A DNA stretch of 64,000 bases. Source: Marinicella meishanensis. Its GTDB lineage: Bacteria > Pseudomonadota > Gammaproteobacteria > Xanthomonadales > Marinicellaceae. The stretch covers positions 124,001 to 188,000 of the forward strand of contig NZ_JAIOUV010000011.1 in NCBI RefSeq assembly GCF_019931145.1, written 5' to 3'. Made by a program: the position numbers and the translations under genes. The notes beneath the pieces are model-generated. The model searched no databases and was not told where the DNA came from. It was given only the letters and a program-made list of their open reading frames with translations. Position 1 is the first letter of the stretch; every line of letters begins with the position of its first letter. Below, piece by piece: positions 18,263 through 27,405 of this stretch.

Positions 18263-19033
18263 TCAAGGCTCATGAGTTTTTTGTTCTGCTTTGACCTGAT
18301 TCCATAGTTCGTCAAGAACTTTCAGGTCAAAGTTTTCTTTTTTGGGGTGCTGAATTTTCGCCCTTTTTTCCACTTCCCTGAAACGTTGTTCAAATTTGGC
18401 ATTGGCCCCCCGCAGTGCAGCCGCTGGATCAATTTGCATGTGCCGGGCCAGATTGGCACAGACAAACAACAAATCACCCAATTCCTCGGCCATCGCCTCA
18501 CGCTGACCCGATTGCACGGCTTCTTGCAGTTCTTCGGTTTCCTCGGCCAGCTTATCAAACACGTCTTGGATGTTGGGCCAATCAAAGCCAGTCACCGCGG
18601 CGTATTTGGTTAATTTGACCGCTTTGAGCAATTCTGGCAGGTTGCGGGCAATGCCATCCAACACGCTGTCTTTGTTCAGGCTTTTGGCTTTTTCCCACGC
18701 TTCGGTCTGTTCGGCGGCGGTCAATTTGGGGGCTTCGGGTTGAAACACATGTGGGTGCCGTTCAATCATTTTTTGGCTGATGCCTTGAACCACATCCTGG
18801 AAGTTGAACAACTCGGCTTCACTGGCCATCTGGGCATGAAACACCACCTGAAACAGCAAGTCACCCAATTCTGACCGCAAGCCGCTCATGTCGTTTTGGG
18901 CGATGGCATCGGCCACTTCATAGGCTTCTTCAATGGTGTAGGGGGCAATGGTGGCAAAATTTTGTTCCAAGTCCCAAGGACAACCCGATTCGGGGTCACG
19001 CAGTTGGCGCATGATGTCGAGCAATTGTTTCAT
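18263..19033 (-). CDS. mazG: Nucleoside triphosphate pyrophosphohydrolase MazG
   Basis: Hydrolyses (d)NTPs to monophosphates and pyrophosphate. At 256 residues it has the two-domain form of MazG: an N-terminal repeat with CPWDLEQNF, EEAYEVADAI and ELGDLLFQVVFHAQ, and a second one with EETEELQEAV and EELGDLLFVCANLAR, each carrying the ExxE...ExxD metal-binding helix pattern. It follows the histidine kinase gene by 12 bp and is probably the last gene of that operon. Confidence 0.94.
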   Translation of the reverse strand: MKQLLDIMRQLRDPESGCPWDLEQNFATIAPYTIEEAYEVADAIAQNDMSGLRSELGDLLFQVVFHAQMASEAELFNFQDVVQGISQKMIERHPHVFQPEAPKLTAAEQTEAWEKAKSLNKDSVLDGIARNLPELLKAVKLTKYAAVTGFDWPNIQDVFDKLAEETEELQEAVQSGQREAMAEELGDLLFVCANLARHMQIDPAAALRGANAKFEQRFREVEKRAKIQHPKKENFDLKVLDELWNQVKAEQKTHEP

Positions 19034-19045
19034 GTTGATCCGATG

Positions 19046-20404
19046 TTAAGGCGGTAAGATGACTTTAAAACAGGCCCCATTCAGGACTGGGTGGGTTTTG
19101 ATCTCGAGCTCTCCCTGATACGACTCAACGATGTCCGCGACGATGGACAAGCCAATGCCATGGCCTTTGACCTGCTCATCACCCCGCACGCCACGCTGCA
19201 GCAGTTCGGCGCGTTTGTCCACCGGAATGCCCGGTCCGTCGTCGCCGATCTCAATCACCAAACCGGTGCGCTTGCGGCCCTCCATGTACAAGGTTTTGAC
19301 CAACACATCAATTTGTTGGTCACACCATTTGAAAGCGTTTTCCAGTAAATTACCCAAGACTTCCATCAAATCACCTTTTTCACCATAAAACTCAGCCCCA
19401 GGGGCAATTTGGGTTTTGACTTCGATGCGGCGATTGGGATTTACTTTCTTCAGGGTGTTGATCAACTTGTCCAACACATCGATCACCGGCACGCCCGTGA
19501 CAAAAGTGCGGTGTCCTGCGACCGCTGCCCGCTTCAACTGATAAGCCACGATCTCATCCATGTTCATGACCTGCTGTTGAATCAGGTCTTTGTCCACCCC
19601 TCCCTTTTCCAGTTCGGCATGGATCACCGCCAAGGGGGTTTTCAAAGAATGGGCCAGATCACCCAAAGTGCGGCGCTGTCGTGACAAATTGCTGCGTTCA
19701 TTTTCAATCAAGCGGTTGAGGCTGGCGGTCAAACCCCGCAGCTCACTGGGGTAATCCTCAGAAAAGATCAACTCATCGCCTTTTTCCAGCTTCAACAGGT
19801 CTTGCATCAGCTGCTTCAGTGGCTTGGTGGCCCAATACATGATGACCCATTGCACACACACCAGCACCGAGCTGATGATGACCAACCAGGTCAACAGGTT
19901 TTCTTCAAATTCTGACAATTCACGGTAGAAGTTTCCGGCGTGTTCAGTCACCGCCAAGGTCAACTCAATGGGCCCATCATCGGTTTCTACCGCAAAGCCT
20001 TGGCGCATGCGAAACAGGCGTTCACCCTGAAACTCCAACGGCGCATCAAAAACCCGTTCATTGACCGCCACTGGCAGCACTTCAGGTAAGGTTTGGCCCA
20101 AGGCCGACGGCGATTCCCAGCTTTGGTTACCGGCGATGACTTGGGCGTACATGCCGGAACCGGGTTGGTCCATCCTGGGGGTGGGGAAATATTCTGGAAA
20201 AACCAGGCTGTTGTCTTCCACTTCGGTGTTGGTGATGATGGCCAACACATAGCTCTCCAGACGCTCTTTGACCAGATGCAAAGTTTTTTCCTTGAATGCT
20301 TGGTCCATCACCAAGCCAATGACCGCCAATGCCGCCAATAGTGCCACCGACGAAGTCACCAACACCCGATTGGTCAGTGACACCCGTTTGGCAACGGTGA
20401 CCAT
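19046..20404 (-). CDS. PhoQ-like sensor histidine kinase
   Basis: A 452-residue inner-membrane kinase with two helices (about residues 13-33 and 169-190) around a periplasmic sensor domain, a HAMP-like linker, the H-box DLAHSLKTPLAVIH with the phosphorylated His, the N-box NLLENAFKWC and the G-boxes GDDGPGIP and GHGIGLSI. The DLAHSLKTPL form and overall plan are those of the PhoQ group, which senses divalent cations, peptides or acid. An acidic patch typical of PhoQ is not obvious, so the signal is open. Its start overlaps the regulator stop (TGATG). Confidence 0.9.
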   Translation of the reverse strand: MVTVAKRVSLTNRVLVTSSVALLAALAVIGLVMDQAFKEKTLHLVKERLESYVLAIITNTEVEDNSLVFPEYFPTPRMDQPGSGMYAQVIAGNQSWESPSALGQTLPEVLPVAVNERVFDAPLEFQGERLFRMRQGFAVETDDGPIELTLAVTEHAGNFYRELSEFEENLLTWLVIISSVLVCVQWVIMYWATKPLKQLMQDLLKLEKGDELIFSEDYPSELRGLTASLNRLIENERSNLSRQRRTLGDLAHSLKTPLAVIHAELEKGGVDKDLIQQQVMNMDEIVAYQLKRAAVAGHRTFVTGVPVIDVLDKLINTLKKVNPNRRIEVKTQIAPGAEFYGEKGDLMEVLGNLLENAFKWCDQQIDVLVKTLYMEGRKRTGLVIEIGDDGPGIPVDKRAELLQRGVRGDEQVKGHGIGLSIVADIVESYQGELEIKTHPVLNGACFKVILPP

Positions 20405-21081
20405 CAGTCGGCTGAGCGCATGCGGTACCCACGACCACGCAAGGTTTCGATGTACTTGGTGTCGGGATCAATTTTGGCCAGTTTTTTGCGCAAACGGCCC
20501 ACAAACACCTCGATGACATTGCTGTCGCGATCATAATCTTGGTGATAGATGTGTTCCGTGAGGATGGTTTTGGACACCACTTCGTTTTGGTGGTGTAACA
20601 GGTACTCCAGCACCTTGTATTCGTAAGAGGTCAAGTCCAATGCCTGACCCCTGAGCTTCACTTCCTGCGTGCTCATGTTCATCGACAAATCGCCACAGGC
20701 AATTTCTGGGGTGGTGTTGCCACTGGCCCGCCGCACCAATGCATTGACCCTGGCCAATAATTCTGGGAAGTGGAACGGTTTGACCAAGTAGTCATCGGCC
20801 CCCGCGTCCAGTCCCATGACTTTGTCTTGCCAGGAGCCTCGGGCTGTCAGCACAATGATGGGAAACTCGATGCCATCTTGCCTGAGGGTTTGGATCACTT
20901 CCATGCCAGAGATGCGTGGTAATCCCAAATCGATCACCGCCACATCGGCCGGGTATTCCTGGCCTTTGTACAGGCCGTCTTCGCCATTGTCTGCGGCATC
21001 CACCACATAACCCGTCTCTTCAAAGCGTTTGATCAGGGTATTGCGCAGGTTTTCATCGTCTTCAATTAACAATACTCGCAT
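20404..21081 (-). CDS. PhoP-like OmpR-family response regulator
   Basis: A 225-residue regulator: receiver domain (about 1-115) with the acidic pair in LLIEDDENL, the phospho-acceptor Asp in VAVIDLGLPR, Thr and Lys in VLTARG and YLVKPFHF, followed by a winged-helix DNA-binding domain (about 125-222) with TSYEYKVLEYLL and RGRGYRM. It is co-transcribed with the PhoQ-like kinase downstream and lies 3 bp after the small PepSY-like gene. Targets cannot be inferred from this window. Confidence 0.93.
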   Translation of the reverse strand: MRVLLIEDDENLRNTLIKRFEETGYVVDAADNGEDGLYKGQEYPADVAVIDLGLPRISGMEVIQTLRQDGIEFPIIVLTARGSWQDKVMGLDAGADDYLVKPFHFPELLARVNALVRRASGNTTPEIACGDLSMNMSTQEVKLRGQALDLTSYEYKVLEYLLHHQNEVVSKTILTEHIYHQDYDRDSNVIEVFVGRLRKKLAKIDPDTKYIETLRGRGYRMRSAD

Positions 21082-21084
21082 GCT

Positions 21085-21510
21085 TTACTTGTCTTTGTTT
21101 TTGTTCTTGTTGCTGTTTTTGCTCGGGTTGTTTTTGGGCTCCAGCATCATGGGCTGTAAGTCCATTTGCCGGTTGTTTCTGCGGCGGTCATTGGTCGTTG
21201 ACTTGAAGCGGTTGGGGATCGCCTGGTTGCTTTTGCGATCGCGCATGGACCGACCTCCCCGGTTGTAATACTCGGGTCTGGTGTGCTGGGCTTCTGCAGA
21301 CGGCTTGCCGGCGCTTTTATTGAAGGTTTTGACGGTGCCTGATGGGGTCAGCACCTTGATTTCATGTTGTCCGTTGATGGTTTTGGCCGACAACACACGA
21401 CCTTCATGTTTCACTTGATTAACGGCTTCTTCCAAGCTCACAGCAGCCGCCACACTGGCCATACCAGTCAGCGAGAGTAAACAAAAATATATGAAGGTGC
21501 GGGCTTTCAT
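21085..21510 (-). CDS. Small secreted PepSY-like protein
   Basis: A 141-residue protein with a signal peptide (about 1-22, ending VAAAVS). The segment from SLEEAVNQVKHEG to KVLTPSGTVKTF has the helix-beta-beta pattern of a single PepSY-like domain, often found beside PhoPQ-like systems as a possible modulator. The rest is basic and of low complexity, ending in a run of Asn and Lys. It sits 9 bp after rpe and 3 bp before the response regulator in the same operon. A role in tuning the kinase is only a suggestion from position. Confidence 0.7.
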   Translation of the reverse strand: MKARTFIYFCLLSLTGMASVAAAVSLEEAVNQVKHEGRVLSAKTINGQHEIKVLTPSGTVKTFNKSAGKPSAEAQHTRPEYYNRGGRSMRDRKSNQAIPNRFKSTTNDRRRNNRQMDLQPMMLEPKNNPSKNSNKNKNKDK

Positions 21511-21519
21511 GTCACCATT

Positions 21520-22203
21520 TTAACCCACTTCGCTGAATTGCTGCTGAATCATTTGGCGCATATTTGTGATGGTTTTGGCATAATCCGGGGTGTTGAAGAT
21601 GGCTGAACCGGCGACAAAAGTGTCGGCGCCGGCCCGGGCAATTTGTCCAATGTTGTTGACTTTCACCCCACCGTCCACCTGCAAACGGATGGCCTGACCG
21701 GATTGGTCAATCAGCTTTCTGACCGTGGCCAATTTGGGCAAAGTGCTGTCAATGAATGACTGCCCGCCAAAGCCAGGATTCACGCTCATCAACAAGATCA
21801 TGTCCAGTTTATCCATCACGTGTTCCAACACCTGCACCGGGGTGGCTGGATTGAGCACCAGACCGGCCTGACAGCCCAAATCTTTGATCAATGACAGGGA
21901 ACGGTCGATGTGTTCGGAGGCTTCTGGGTGAAAAGTGATCATGCTGGCCCCAGCCTCAGCGAAGTCGCCGATGATGCGGTCCACCGGTTTGACCATCAAA
22001 TGCACATCAATCGGTGCCGTGATGCCATAATCCCGCAAGGCTTTGAGCACCAATGGCCCGATGGTGAGGTTGGGCACATAGTGGTTGTCCATCACATCAA
22101 AATGCACCCAATCTGCCCCGGCATCCAACACGGCTTGGGTGTCTTCACCCAAACGGGCGAAATCAGCAGATAAAATGGAGGGGGCTATGATGTGATCGTT
22201 CAT
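21520..22203 (-). CDS. rpe: Ribulose-phosphate 3-epimerase
   Basis: Interconverts ribulose 5-phosphate and xylulose 5-phosphate in the pentose phosphate pathway. The 227-residue TIM barrel has all signature segments: [57 protein letters not shown] and LQVDGGV. The metal-binding His and Asp residues are present. Normal length; 92 bp downstream of djlA on the same strand. Confidence 0.97.
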   Translation of the reverse strand: MNDHIIAPSILSADFARLGEDTQAVLDAGADWVHFDVMDNHYVPNLTIGPLVLKALRDYGITAPIDVHLMVKPVDRIIGDFAEAGASMITFHPEASEHIDRSLSLIKDLGCQAGLVLNPATPVQVLEHVMDKLDMILLMSVNPGFGGQSFIDSTLPKLATVRKLIDQSGQAIRLQVDGGVKVNNIGQIARAGADTFVAGSAIFNTPDYAKTITNMRQMIQQQFSEVG

Positions 22204-22295
22204 GTGAATGGCAGCTGGTTGCGATGAAGTTTGAGTTTGTCACTGCCCATCACGAATGTCAATAATTACCGCCACCAACACCGGCAATGGCTCGA

Positions 22296-23090
22296 TCACC
22301 AGCCTTTCAGCTCTTTGACTTTTTCCCAGGACAGTTGGATCTGTTTGGCTTTTTCCTCAGCCACTTTCATCATTTCTGGCGGCAGGCCTTTGGCCACCAA
22401 TTTATCTGGGTGGTGTTGGCTCATCAAGCGCTTGTACGCCTTGCGCACGGTGATCTTGTTGTCATTGGCGGTCACGCCCAACACTTGGTATGGATTGAAT
22501 GGGGCGTGGCGGTTGCTGGGGCGGGATTGCCTGGATGACGATTGGCGCTGTTGCTGATAACCCCCTTGGGCATGAAAGCTGCGCATTTTCAGCATCGCTT
22601 CCAACAATTTGGGTGGGTAGCCAATCAGTTGACAAACCTGCATCATCAGGTCCATTTCAGCCCGGGAGATCATGCCATCGGCCTCGGCCACATCGACCAA
22701 CATTTCCAAAAAGATTTGCTTCAGTGACAAGGCCCTTTTGGCCTCCGCACCAAAGCGCCTGAGCATCCCTTCCATGTCACTGCCCTGCCGTTTACCCTGG
22801 GTGAACAAATCGATCGCCTTTTGCCGCATTTCCGGGTTCAGGTTCATGTGCTTCATGATGCCTTCGGTGCGTTCAATTTCGACCGGAGAAACCCGACCAT
22901 CCACCTTGGCCAAACGGCCCATGGTCATGAACAAGGCATTGAAAAAGGCTTCTTGAATGCGCTTTTTGTCGCTGACTTGTGGCCCACCAGTCAGCTGCCG
23001 TTCCAACCAATAGCCGACCCACGCACCCAGCAACATGCCTGGTATGTTGCCGAATTTATAACCAATGATGGCGCCAATGATGATACCCAT
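22296..23090 (-). CDS. djlA: DnaJ-like membrane co-chaperone DjlA
   Basis: Membrane-anchored J-protein that stimulates DnaK. ATG 23090 gives 264 residues that open directly with the Gly-rich membrane segment (MGIIIGAIIGYKFG), as in DjlA; the longer frame upstream is not needed. A TerB-like helical domain follows (about 45-165), then a Gln/Ser-rich linker and a C-terminal J-domain with NPYQVLGV and the essential HPD tripeptide (QHHPDK). All family parts are in the standard order. Confidence 0.92.
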   Translation of the reverse strand: MGIIIGAIIGYKFGNIPGMLLGAWVGYWLERQLTGGPQVSDKKRIQEAFFNALFMTMGRLAKVDGRVSPVEIERTEGIMKHMNLNPEMRQKAIDLFTQGKRQGSDMEGMLRRFGAEAKRALSLKQIFLEMLVDVAEADGMISRAEMDLMMQVCQLIGYPPKLLEAMLKMRSFHAQGGYQQQRQSSSRQSRPSNRHAPFNPYQVLGVTANDNKITVRKAYKRLMSQHHPDKLVAKGLPPEMMKVAEEKAKQIQLSWEKVKELKGW

Positions 23091-23155
23091 ACGATTTATT
23101 TGCTTAGTCTGTTTTCCGTGGCTAAAATACGTGCTTTGTATCTGTGGCACAAAGC

Positions 23156-24019
23156 ATGCAAATTCAATTACCCAAAATCCATCAAGGCAAGGTCAGAGAT
23201 GTGTACCAAGTCGATGATCAGCACCTGTTGATGGTGGCCAGTGATCGACTCAGTGCCTTTGATGTGGTGTTGCCTGATGTGATTCCACAAAAAGGGGCCT
23301 TGTTGACACAAATCTCCAACTTTTGGTTTGACATGATGCGGCCCATTATAAAGAATCACTTGACTGGAATACCAGTGGAACAAGTCATTCCCGACGCCGA
23401 TGAAGATTTGCAACAACGGGCCGTGGTGGTCAAAAAGCTCAAAGCCTTGCCATGTGAAGCCATTGTCAGGGGCTATCTGATTGGCTCTGGCTGGAAAGAC
23501 TACCTGAACACCGGCGGTGTCTGTGGCATCGCCCTGCCCAAAGGCATGCAACAAGCCGCCAAATTATCCGAAACTTTGTTCACCCCTTCTTCGAAAGCCG
23601 CGGTGGGTGACCACGATGAAAACATCACCTTCGCCCAAATGGGCAATTTGATTGGCACCGAGCGGGCGGCACAAATTCGCGATGTTTCATTGAAAATATA
23701 TCACCAGGCCCAAGCCCACGCGGAGAACAATGGTATCATCATAGCGGACACGAAATTTGAATTTGGCCTGGATGCAGACGATGAACTGGTGTTGATGGAT
23801 GAGGTGTTGACCCCGGATTCGTCGCGGTTTTGGAACCAATCAACGTATTTGGTTGGTACCAGCCCCGAAAGTTATGACAAACAATTCATTCGTGATTATT
23901 TGGAAACTTTGGACTGGAACAAACAACCTCCCGGACCCAGGATTCCAGCAGAATTGATCAACAAAACGGCAGAGAAATACCATGAAGCCTACCGCAGAAT
24001 CACCGGCCAGTCCTACTGA
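23156..24019 (+). CDS. purC: Phosphoribosylaminoimidazole-succinocarboxamide synthase
   Basis: ATP-dependent ligase joining aspartate to CAIR in purine synthesis. The 287-residue protein starts at ATG 23156 with [17 protein letters not shown]; a GTG at 23144 would add four residues. Signature segments are present: [35 protein letters not shown] and [14 protein letters not shown]. It is of the longer yeast-like type rather than the 237-residue E. coli type. Divergent from djlA, with about 65 bp between the starts. Confidence 0.95.
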   Translation: MQIQLPKIHQGKVRDVYQVDDQHLLMVASDRLSAFDVVLPDVIPQKGALLTQISNFWFDMMRPIIKNHLTGIPVEQVIPDADEDLQQRAVVVKKLKALPCEAIVRGYLIGSGWKDYLNTGGVCGIALPKGMQQAAKLSETLFTPSSKAAVGDHDENITFAQMGNLIGTERAAQIRDVSLKIYHQAQAHAENNGIIIADTKFEFGLDADDELVLMDEVLTPDSSRFWNQSTYLVGTSPESYDKQFIRDYLETLDWNKQPPGPRIPAELINKTAEKYHEAYRRITGQSY

Positions 24020-24023
24020 CCAC

Positions 24024-24452
24024 ATGAAATACCTGATGACGGAGTACCACAAGTCTCACGTCAATCGCACCAACCAATTGATTCATTATGTCTGTGTGCC
24101 GTTGATCTTTTGGTCCATTTCGGCCCTGATGTGGGCAGTGAAGCTGCCTTATGTGATGAACCTGGCCCTGGTGGTGACCGCCATGTTGATGCTGTATTAT
24201 TTGCTCAAGAGTGTCAAAGTGTTTGCCGCCATGCTGGTTTTCACCGCCGCTTGTTTGGCTTTGAATTATTGGTTTGAAATGCAGTCCTTGCCGTTGGTCA
24301 TCACCGCGGTGGTGGTGTTTGTGGCGGCCTGGATTGGTCAGTTCATCGGTCACCACATCGAAGGTCAAAAACCCTCGTTTTACCAAGACTTGCAATTCCT
24401 GTTGATTGGTCCAGCTTGGGTGGTGTTCAAGTGGTTCAACATTCGCTTGTGA
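24024..24452 (+). CDS. Mpo1/DUF962-family membrane protein
   Basis: A small integral membrane protein with four hydrophobic segments and the family motifs YHKSHVNRTNQLIHY near the start and WIGQFIGHHIEGQKPS near the end. Yeast Mpo1 is an iron-dependent 2-hydroxy-fatty-acid dioxygenase, and the conserved histidines here (in SHVN, IHYV, GHHIEG) are the presumed metal ligands. ATG 24024, five bases after the purC stop, gives 142 residues; an upstream ATG at 23982 inside purC would give 156. Function in bacteria is uncertain. Confidence 0.82.
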   Translation: MKYLMTEYHKSHVNRTNQLIHYVCVPLIFWSISALMWAVKLPYVMNLALVVTAMLMLYYLLKSVKVFAAMLVFTAACLALNYWFEMQSLPLVITAVVVFVAAWIGQFIGHHIEGQKPSFYQDLQFLLIGPAWVVFKWFNIRL

Positions 24453-24568
24453 GGCGCTGCTGATCCGTCACCACCCAATCAGCTCCTCCCAGCGATATCA
24501 TCACAAATTCTTTACGGGCACTTAACGAACCGTTTTTATAATGGTTTGATTTGTGAACGCTGCCCGCT

Positions 24569-25276
24569 TTGGCCTTTTCTGACACCCGCACATGGCACCC
24601 CGAACAACCGTTGACGCATTGGCTCAAGCACAGTGTGTTGCCGCTGTTGTTATTGGCCCTGGCGCTGGCACTGCCCCACCCCTGGTCCATGCTGTACCCA
24701 GAGCTCACCCCGGTGTTGACGCTGGAGCTGGTCGAAGATGTTCCCAAGAGCCCCACCGCTGAACCAACAGACCCGATCCTCATCGAATCGCCCCCAGAAC
24801 CACCGGTCAAAAAAGTCCCCGCCGAGCCAAGGCCCACAACACCCCCAGTCAGGGCGACTGAGCCAGTGGACACCAGACCCCAACCCAGCAACGAGCCACC
24901 GCCACCAGTTCCAAGCGAGCCAGCTCCTGCAGCAGCGCCCCCACAGAGCCAGCCGGTGACTGGGGCAGAGTTGATTCAAATGAGCAAAAACAGCCCTTCC
25001 ATTGAAATCACCCCGGAATTTGAAGCCCGCAGTGGCCCGGCCACTGATTTTTTCAGGCCTGCTGTGCAGGTCACCGATTGGTACGCCGACATCCCATACC
25101 TGGATGAGTCGGTGGATAAACCCCAATTGCAAATGCGTTTTTATGCCGCGGGCATCGAGGGTCATGTGGAGCGCTTTTTTGATCGCATCACAGTGACCAA
25201 GACGTTCACCACCAAATACGGCACCAAAATCCATTGTGCCTGGATTGGGGTCATCGTCAGCTGTGGCTGGAAGTGA
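24569..25276 (+). CDS. Proline-rich membrane-anchored protein of unknown function (TonB-like layout)
   Basis: Begins at a TTG (no ATG until residue 41). After a short cytosolic start it has one membrane helix (about residues 21-38), a Pro/Glu-rich spacer (about 55-135) and a C-terminal folded part of about 95 residues ending with two cysteines (HCAWIGVIVSCGWK). The layout resembles TonB, but the C-terminus does not show a TonB fold that I recognise. The spacer could span the periplasm. No operon partner; convergent with the next gene, 5 bp apart. Confidence 0.65.
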   Translation: MAFSDTRTWHPEQPLTHWLKHSVLPLLLLALALALPHPWSMLYPELTPVLTLELVEDVPKSPTAEPTDPILIESPPEPPVKKVPAEPRPTTPPVRATEPVDTRPQPSNEPPPPVPSEPAPAAAPPQSQPVTGAELIQMSKNSPSIEITPEFEARSGPATDFFRPAVQVTDWYADIPYLDESVDKPQLQMRFYAAGIEGHVERFFDRITVTKTFTTKYGTKIHCAWIGVIVSCGWK

Positions 25277-25281
25277 GTGAC

Positions 25282-25776
25282 TCAGGGTACCACATGCAAG
25301 CGCCACTCAGGCGAATCCGCAGCGTATGGGTGGGTGGTTGAGTATTCACACAAATAGCTGTAGCCCTTGCCGCGGCCAGACAAGTCAATCAAAAATTGTT
25401 GCAAGGCCCTGAGGATTGTTGGGTTGCCATAAATCCGCAGCCGATCCCGTGCTTCCCAGTCTGCATGGGTGAGGTATTCGCCCTGCTCATTTTCTAAGGT
25501 GGTGAACAACTGATCTTTGATGAAGTCTGCACAATTGATTTCAACGGTGATGTTTGATTCTGTGAGCATCATGATGGGTTGCGTGGCCGCAATGGCCTTA
25601 TCGACCAGATAAGCAAACAGCAGGTACTCTTCGGGGGCGCCATAGACCACAAAATCATCAATCAATCCATTCGATCGGTACATCTTGCGGTGTTCGATTC
25701 TCAAGGCCATCTCAAACCCCAGCGACCCCATGGTCGCGCAGAGGGCCAGCCAGCCGCAATCTTGAGCTGCGGTCAA
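25282..25776 (-). CDS. Hypothetical protein at the end of the LPS operon
   Basis: I do not recognise this protein (164 residues from TTG 25776, or 149 from ATG 25731). It is soluble, mixed alpha/beta, with IDDFVVYGAPEEYLLF, a putative ligand-binding core and a C-terminal GRGKGYSYLCEYS segment. The TTG start overlaps the acyltransferase stop by four bases, making it the last gene of the lipopolysaccharide operon; the ATG start would leave a 41-bp gap. Its link with LPS is by position only. Confidence 0.6.
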   Translation of the reverse strand: MTAAQDCGWLALCATMGSLGFEMALRIEHRKMYRSNGLIDDFVVYGAPEEYLLFAYLVDKAIAATQPIMMLTESNITVEINCADFIKDQLFTTLENEQGEYLTHADWEARDRLRIYGNPTILRALQQFLIDLSGRGKGYSYLCEYSTTHPYAADSPEWRLHVVP

Positions 25777-26669
25777 TCATACGGGCTGCCTGCGCCATCG
25801 GGCTGGTTCTTGAAGCGCCGGTGCACCCACAGGTATTGTTCTGGGTAGCGCCTGATCTGTTGCTCAAACAATTGATTGACCTGCTGGCAAGCTTGGGCAG
25901 CTGGCACCCCGACCAGGTCTGTCATCGCCGGCAAGATGGTGATTTCCCACTGCCCAGGACGCAGCCGAAAACAAAACCATGGAATCACCTGAATGCCCTT
26001 CTCCGCCAACTTTTGGGTGCCCAAAGTGGTGGCCGCTGGCTGGCCAAAGAATTCGGCAAAGGCCACTTGGTAAGAAAAATTTTGGTCCGGTGCATAATAC
26101 ACCGAGTGACCGCTTTGCACCGAACGCAACAAGCTGCGTAAATTTTTCTTGTCGATCAACTTGTCGACAAACTGCAGCCGCGCGGCTTCAAAATGGGCTT
26201 CGAGCAGTTTGTTGTTGTGTTGCCTGGCCAACATGTGTCCAACTGGCAGTTTGGCTTCCCGCAAGGCCCGATTCAAGCCTTTGATGCCCCACTCGATGGA
26301 CGTGGTGTGACAGCTGAGCAACAAACATCCCTGGCCATCGGCCATGGCGTCGGTCAGGTGGGACAAACCGTTGATGGTGAAGCGATCTTGCAATTGCCGA
26401 TCATGGCCCCACAAGGCCGCCAGCATTTCCATCACCCCTTGCCCGGTTGATCTGAGGTTTTGTCGCAGCAAGCCGCGCCGCGCCGCGTCATCCAGCTCAG
26501 GAAAGCACAGCAACAAGTTGGTGCGCGCCACCCGTTTGCGGCGGTTCGGCAACCACCCAAACAACCGACCCAGCAGCGAACCCATGAGCATCAAGGTGGG
26601 CACCGACCGGCGGGCCAACCACTTGGCCACAGCGACTTGAATGTCAGTCTTTGTTTTGCTGTAGCTCAT
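25773..26669 (-). CDS. LpxL/HtrB-family lipid A acyltransferase
   Basis: A 298-residue inner-membrane-associated acyltransferase adding a secondary acyl chain to lipid A. After an N-terminal hydrophobic part comes RKRVARTNLLLCFPEL, then the catalytic HTTSIEW segment (an HxxSxxW variant of the usual HxxxxxD), YYAPDQNFSYQVAFAEFFG and FCFRLRPGQWEITIL. These are the ordered blocks of the LpxL/LpxM group. The family member cannot be fixed by eye. It overlaps the GT2 gene by 26 bp. Confidence 0.85.
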   Translation of the reverse strand: MSYSKTKTDIQVAVAKWLARRSVPTLMLMGSLLGRLFGWLPNRRKRVARTNLLLCFPELDDAARRGLLRQNLRSTGQGVMEMLAALWGHDRQLQDRFTINGLSHLTDAMADGQGCLLLSCHTTSIEWGIKGLNRALREAKLPVGHMLARQHNNKLLEAHFEAARLQFVDKLIDKKNLRSLLRSVQSGHSVYYAPDQNFSYQVAFAEFFGQPAATTLGTQKLAEKGIQVIPWFCFRLRPGQWEITILPAMTDLVGVPAAQACQQVNQLFEQQIRRYPEQYLWVHRRFKNQPDGAGSPYD

Positions 26670-27405
26670 ACAGTTTGGCGTATTTCAAATAGGCATAATA
26701 ACTGTTCAAGGTGGCATTGATCACCCCGGCCACGCCATTGAAAATTTGCCGCTTGATGATGTATTGACGGAAAAAATAAAACGGCGGATAAAAAAACAAA
26801 CGCAAGGCACTGCAGCGTTTGCCGCGGTCATATTTTTGTTGGGCGGCCAAGGCCGAATAGCGATTGATCTTGTCCAGTTTGACTCGGATGGAGGTTTCGC
26901 CGTAATGCTTGAAAGGAGCATACAAGCGCTTGACCCGACCATCGACCTGAACCGATTCATGCACCAGATCCTGGCTCATCCGAGCGTGCTGGCGGTTGAA
27001 CAAGCGAATGAATTCATTGCGTTTCACCCAGGGGTGGGCCCAATGCCAAAACACCCATTCCACCCTGGGCAGGTTGTATCCCGCCGCTGGGGCTGGCCTC
27101 TGCTGCCATTGCTTGATTTTCTTGATCGCTTTCGGGGTCAGGCATTCATCGGCGTCCAACAGCAACACCCAGTCGTGGGTGGCCAGATCAATGACGTCTT
27201 GTTTCTGTTGAGAGAACCCTTTGAATGCCTGTTGCTTTAAGATCACCTGGGGCATCGATTCAATGATCGATACGGTGTCATCTTCACTGAATGAGTCCAG
27301 CACAATGATTTCATCGGCCCAAGCCACGCTGTCCAGGCACTTGCCGATGGTTTTGGCCGAGTTGAAACAGGTGACCACAGCGGTGATGGGGTTAGTCACT
27401 GGCAT
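26644..27405 (-). CDS. Family 2 glycosyltransferase (WaaE/KdtX-like)
   Basis: A 253-residue GT-A enzyme, probably an LPS core glycosyltransferase. It begins with the nucleotide-sugar fold (PITAVVTCFNSAKTIGKCLD, then ADEIIVLDSFSEDDTV), has the DXD-like metal site LLLDADECLT and the WVKRNEFIRLFNR segment common to the WaaE/KdtX beta-1,4-glucosyltransferase group, which lacks membrane helices. Overlaps of 14 bp with the ligase gene and 26 bp with the acyltransferase gene show tight coupling. Confidence 0.88.
   Translation of the reverse strand: MPVTNPITAVVTCFNSAKTIGKCLDSVAWADEIIVLDSFSEDDTVSIIESMPQVILKQQAFKGFSQQKQDVIDLATHDWVLLLDADECLTPKAIKKIKQWQQRPAPAAGYNLPRVEWVFWHWAHPWVKRNEFIRLFNRQHARMSQDLVHESVQVDGRVKRLYAPFKHYGETSIRVKLDKINRYSALAAQQKYDRGKRCSALRLFFYPPFYFFRQYIIKRQIFNGVAGVINATLNSYYAYLKYAKLYELQQNKD

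Noticed and set aside
24569-25276. Calling the proline-rich protein TonB
   Set aside because: The anchor and proline spacer fit, but the C-terminal part lacks a recognisable TonB fold and there are no exbB/exbD genes nearby.
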